Origin: Winogradskyella sp. UBA3174
GTDB taxonomy: Bacteria; Bacteroidota; Bacteroidia; Flavobacteriales; Flavobacteriaceae
DNA: 64,000 nucleotides
NCBI RefSeq assembly: GCF_002364335.1
Contig: NZ_DEXW01000066.1
Coordinates: 29,117 to 93,116, forward strand
Direction of reading: 5' to 3'
The notes under the pieces are model-generated. The model made no database searches, had not been told where the DNA came from, and saw only the letters and a program-made list of their open reading frames with translations. Shown here one piece after another: positions 62,233 to 64,000 of the stretch. Both the position numbers and the translations under genes were made by a program. Every line of letters starts with the position of its first letter. Position 1 is the first letter of the stretch.

Positions 62233-63606
62233 TTAACACATTTGATATTCTGGTAACGACATTAACTGAATACAATAATCGCGTTTAGAAGCTTTATTCA
62301 GTGTTTTTAAATAGTCTGATGTTCCCTTATTTATGCCACCTTGAATTATATACGTTTCGAGATTTTCTGTCTTAATAGATTCAAATTTTTCAGAAAACAC
62401 ATCCCAATTCGGTAATGTTTTAAATGGTAATTTTCCTTTGTTACGCTTAAATAATTCTGATCTAAAATTATCATTAAAATCACCTTGTTCTTTTAAAGAA
62501 ATCATAGCATTATTAAGCAATATTGATGGCAATTTTAAACGCACCATAATTGTATTTGCATCAATCCATGCTTTATCTCCTTTCCATCCGGCAACATTTG
62601 GTGGGTCTAATAACGTTTGTCCTAATAATTTCTGGATTTTTAAAAGGTCGCGCTCTCTTTCAAATGTAATAGGTACTGTATTTGCCATTCCTACCAAATA
62701 TTCGATAGGTGATTTTATTTTAACACCTATGTGTTCTTCATCATAAAACCAATCTGCCATAAATACAAAGCGCATTAGATTTTCGATATTATAATCTTTA
62801 TAAAACACATCAGACATAGCATTGATATGTTCTTTATTCGGTTTTGGGTTTACAAAATAACGATAGATTTTATCTGAAATAAAACGCGCACATTGTCTGT
62901 CTTCTAATATAATATCGATAATGTCGTCACCATCATGTTTCCCAATGCTGTTAAGGAATATTTTATTTTCAGTATCGTGTTGAAACTGCTTAAAAATAAA
63001 ATCTCCTTCAAAATTATGGTTGTAACCTGTAAAAGCTCTTGCACTTTCTTTAATGTCTTTTTCAGAATACTGGCCTTCACCTAAAGTGAATAACTCCATT
63101 AATTCGCGTGCAAAATTCTCATTAGGTCTATTTTTTCTATTTTGTTTTCCGTTTAAGTATCTAAGCATTGCTACTTCTTTAGAAATAGCTTTAACAAAGT
63201 CTCTAAAATCACCTAACGCAAAATACCTAAGTATATTATTGTATTGCTGAGCATATAAGGGGTTTCTGTCTCTGCACACAAAATGATTGGCCCAAAAGAG
63301 CGTCATACGTTCTCTTAGTAATTCCTGTGGGTTTATTAATTGTTTAATCCAAGTATAATTAAGGTCTAAAATTTTCTTTTTCCCTTTATCTTTTATCTCT
63401 TTTGCTAATTTTGGATAGTTTTTAAGGTCTATTGGTCTTACTCCGTCTAAATAGGATAAATCAATACGAAGTTGAGAAGTCGTCTTAGAATTTTCAAAAA
63501 GTTGATTAACAACAGTTGCTCTGTCTTTATTATTAGACGCTAGTGTATTAGGATTAGTTCCGAATCCTGCACGCCAATATAAATGTTGAAGTTCTTTTTG
63601 TTTCAT
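62233..63606 (-). CDS. DUF1800 family protein
   Basis: 457 residues. The start HLYWRAGFGTNPNTL is typical of DUF1800. RERMTLFWANHFVCRDRN, NFARELMELFTLGEGQYSEKDI and ARAFTGYNHNF are the diagnostic motifs. In the middle the VAGWKGDKAWID segment precedes the C-terminal part. No signal peptide is seen, so it may be exported with its partner or stay inside. The stop lies 2 bases before the DUF1501 start, so the two are translationally coupled. Confidence 0.92.
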   Translation of the reverse strand: MKQKELQHLYWRAGFGTNPNTLASNNKDRATVVNQLFENSKTTSQLRIDLSYLDGVRPIDLKNYPKLAKEIKDKGKKKILDLNYTWIKQLINPQELLRERMTLFWANHFVCRDRNPLYAQQYNNILRYFALGDFRDFVKAISKEVAMLRYLNGKQNRKNRPNENFARELMELFTLGEGQYSEKDIKESARAFTGYNHNFEGDFIFKQFQHDTENKIFLNSIGKHDGDDIIDIILEDRQCARFISDKIYRYFVNPKPNKEHINAMSDVFYKDYNIENLMRFVFMADWFYDEEHIGVKIKSPIEYLVGMANTVPITFERERDLLKIQKLLGQTLLDPPNVAGWKGDKAWIDANTIMVRLKLPSILLNNAMISLKEQGDFNDNFRSELFKRNKGKLPFKTLPNWDVFSEKFESIKTENLETYIIQGGINKGTSDYLKTLNKASKRDYCIQLMSLPEYQMC

Positions 63607-63785
63607 AACCTTTAGACTAAAATAATCAATATTGGTTTAATAAAAAAGAAACCATATTTTTAAAAATATAAATGGAAAACAACATAATAGAAGTTTTGGA
63701 GTAAGTTTACTTTTAAGTTTATAATTTATATTTAAGAGTCTAAGATACAATTTCCAAGAAACGATTACGACACAAAATGTTAAAA

Positions 63786-63814
63786 AAAAAAGCCGTTTCT
63801 CTCGAAACGGCTTT
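63786..63814 (-). terminator. Terminator of the aldehyde dehydrogenase gene
   Basis: Arms AAAGCCGTTTC (63789-63799) and GAAACGGCTTT (63804-63814) form a perfect stem with a TCTC loop. The A run at 63782-63791 on plus is the T run on minus. Confidence 0.92.
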
Positions 63815-63838
63815 GATAATATGTAAACTTAATTCTAC

Positions 63839-64000
63839 TTACAAATCAAACTTAATTCCTTGTGCTAAAGGCAATTCATCAGAATAATTAACGGTATTTG
63901 TTTGTCTTCTCATATACACTTTCCATGCATCAGATCCAGACTCACGTCCACCACCAGTCTCTTTTTCACCTCCAAAAGCACCACCAATCTCAGCACCAGA
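63839..64000 (-). CDS. Aldehyde dehydrogenase, C-terminal fragment
   Basis: 53 residues before the stop, running off the window edge. GAEIGGAFGGEKETGGGRES, then GSDAWKVYMRRQTNT and a LPLAQGIKFDL ending, match the ALDH7-like family (alpha-aminoadipic semialdehyde dehydrogenase, Pcd/AmaB type). It would oxidise an aminoadipate semialdehyde-like substrate in lysine breakdown, but the catalytic part is not visible. A terminator lies just downstream. Confidence 0.88.
   Translation of the reverse strand, partial: SGAEIGGAFGGEKETGGGRESGSDAWKVYMRRQTNTVNYSDELPLAQGIKFDL

Overview
The window looks like chromosome of a marine-type member of the Flavobacteriaceae (Bacteroidota). It is AT-rich, Shine-Dalgarno sites are largely absent, and many genes are preceded by the Bacteroidota -7 element TAnnTTTG. 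Diagnostic gene content includes a Bat aerotolerance operon, a DUF1501/DUF1800 pair, DUF4286, DUF4199, an OlsF-type acyltransferase and a relic of a type IX secretion sorting domain. Species cannot be named from the sequence alone.

Layout. 1-4647 (+) is an accessory-looking block: the tail of an RND adaptor, an RND efflux pump, a small secreted protein and a DUF418-like membrane protein. It is followed by 4648-5067, noncoding with several strong hairpins, and by tRNA-Leu(CAA) on the minus strand. 5400-18912 (+) is a housekeeping run: prs, rplY, pth, ribF, an HTTM protein, serS, a TPR protein, a DUF4286 protein, rsmA, mgtE, a cupin, a 2-hydroxyacid dehydrogenase, and a membrane-anchored LuxR-type regulator next to a DUF4199 protein. 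18913-20569 holds a DUF1801 gene relic, a VOC protein and two LEA-like proteins, the second fused to a TM2 domain. 20619-25294 (-) carries a surface-type protein, olsF, aspartate kinase and a GNAT. 25584-35380 carries fbp, a TerB-like protein, mfd, an EamA transporter, a TlpA-like thioredoxin protein, two envelope proteins and gpsA. 35381-37446 is a scrambled patch: a stand-alone LytTR gene, a sorting-domain relic, a duplicated gene end, and a GIY-YIG nuclease gene enclosed by a 31-bp perfect inverted repeat. 37447-39990 holds pheS, a lipocalin-like lipoprotein, a hypothetical gene and a CvpA protein.

40181-48267 is a dense inorganic-carbon locus: SbtA-type bicarbonate transporter (+), then on the minus strand dabB, dabA, a universal stress protein, a SulP transporter and a beta-carbonic anhydrase. 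Together they would import bicarbonate or trap CO2 as bicarbonate. No carbon-fixation gene is visible here, so the likely sink is anaplerotic carboxylation or pH control. 48485-57646 (-) is moxR, DUF58, a BatD-like gene, batA, batB, batC, batD and batE, an envelope stress module. 57949-60834 (+) holds an aldo/keto reductase, an SDR and an AlbA-domain protein. 61043-63606 (-) is the DUF1501/DUF1800 pair, and the window ends in the C-terminus of an aldehyde dehydrogenase.

Most striking points: the complete Ci-uptake cluster with intact DabA metal ligands, the GIY-YIG gene boxed by REP-like inverted repeats, the debris around it, and a terminator inside the divergent moxR/reductase gap, where no gene is called.
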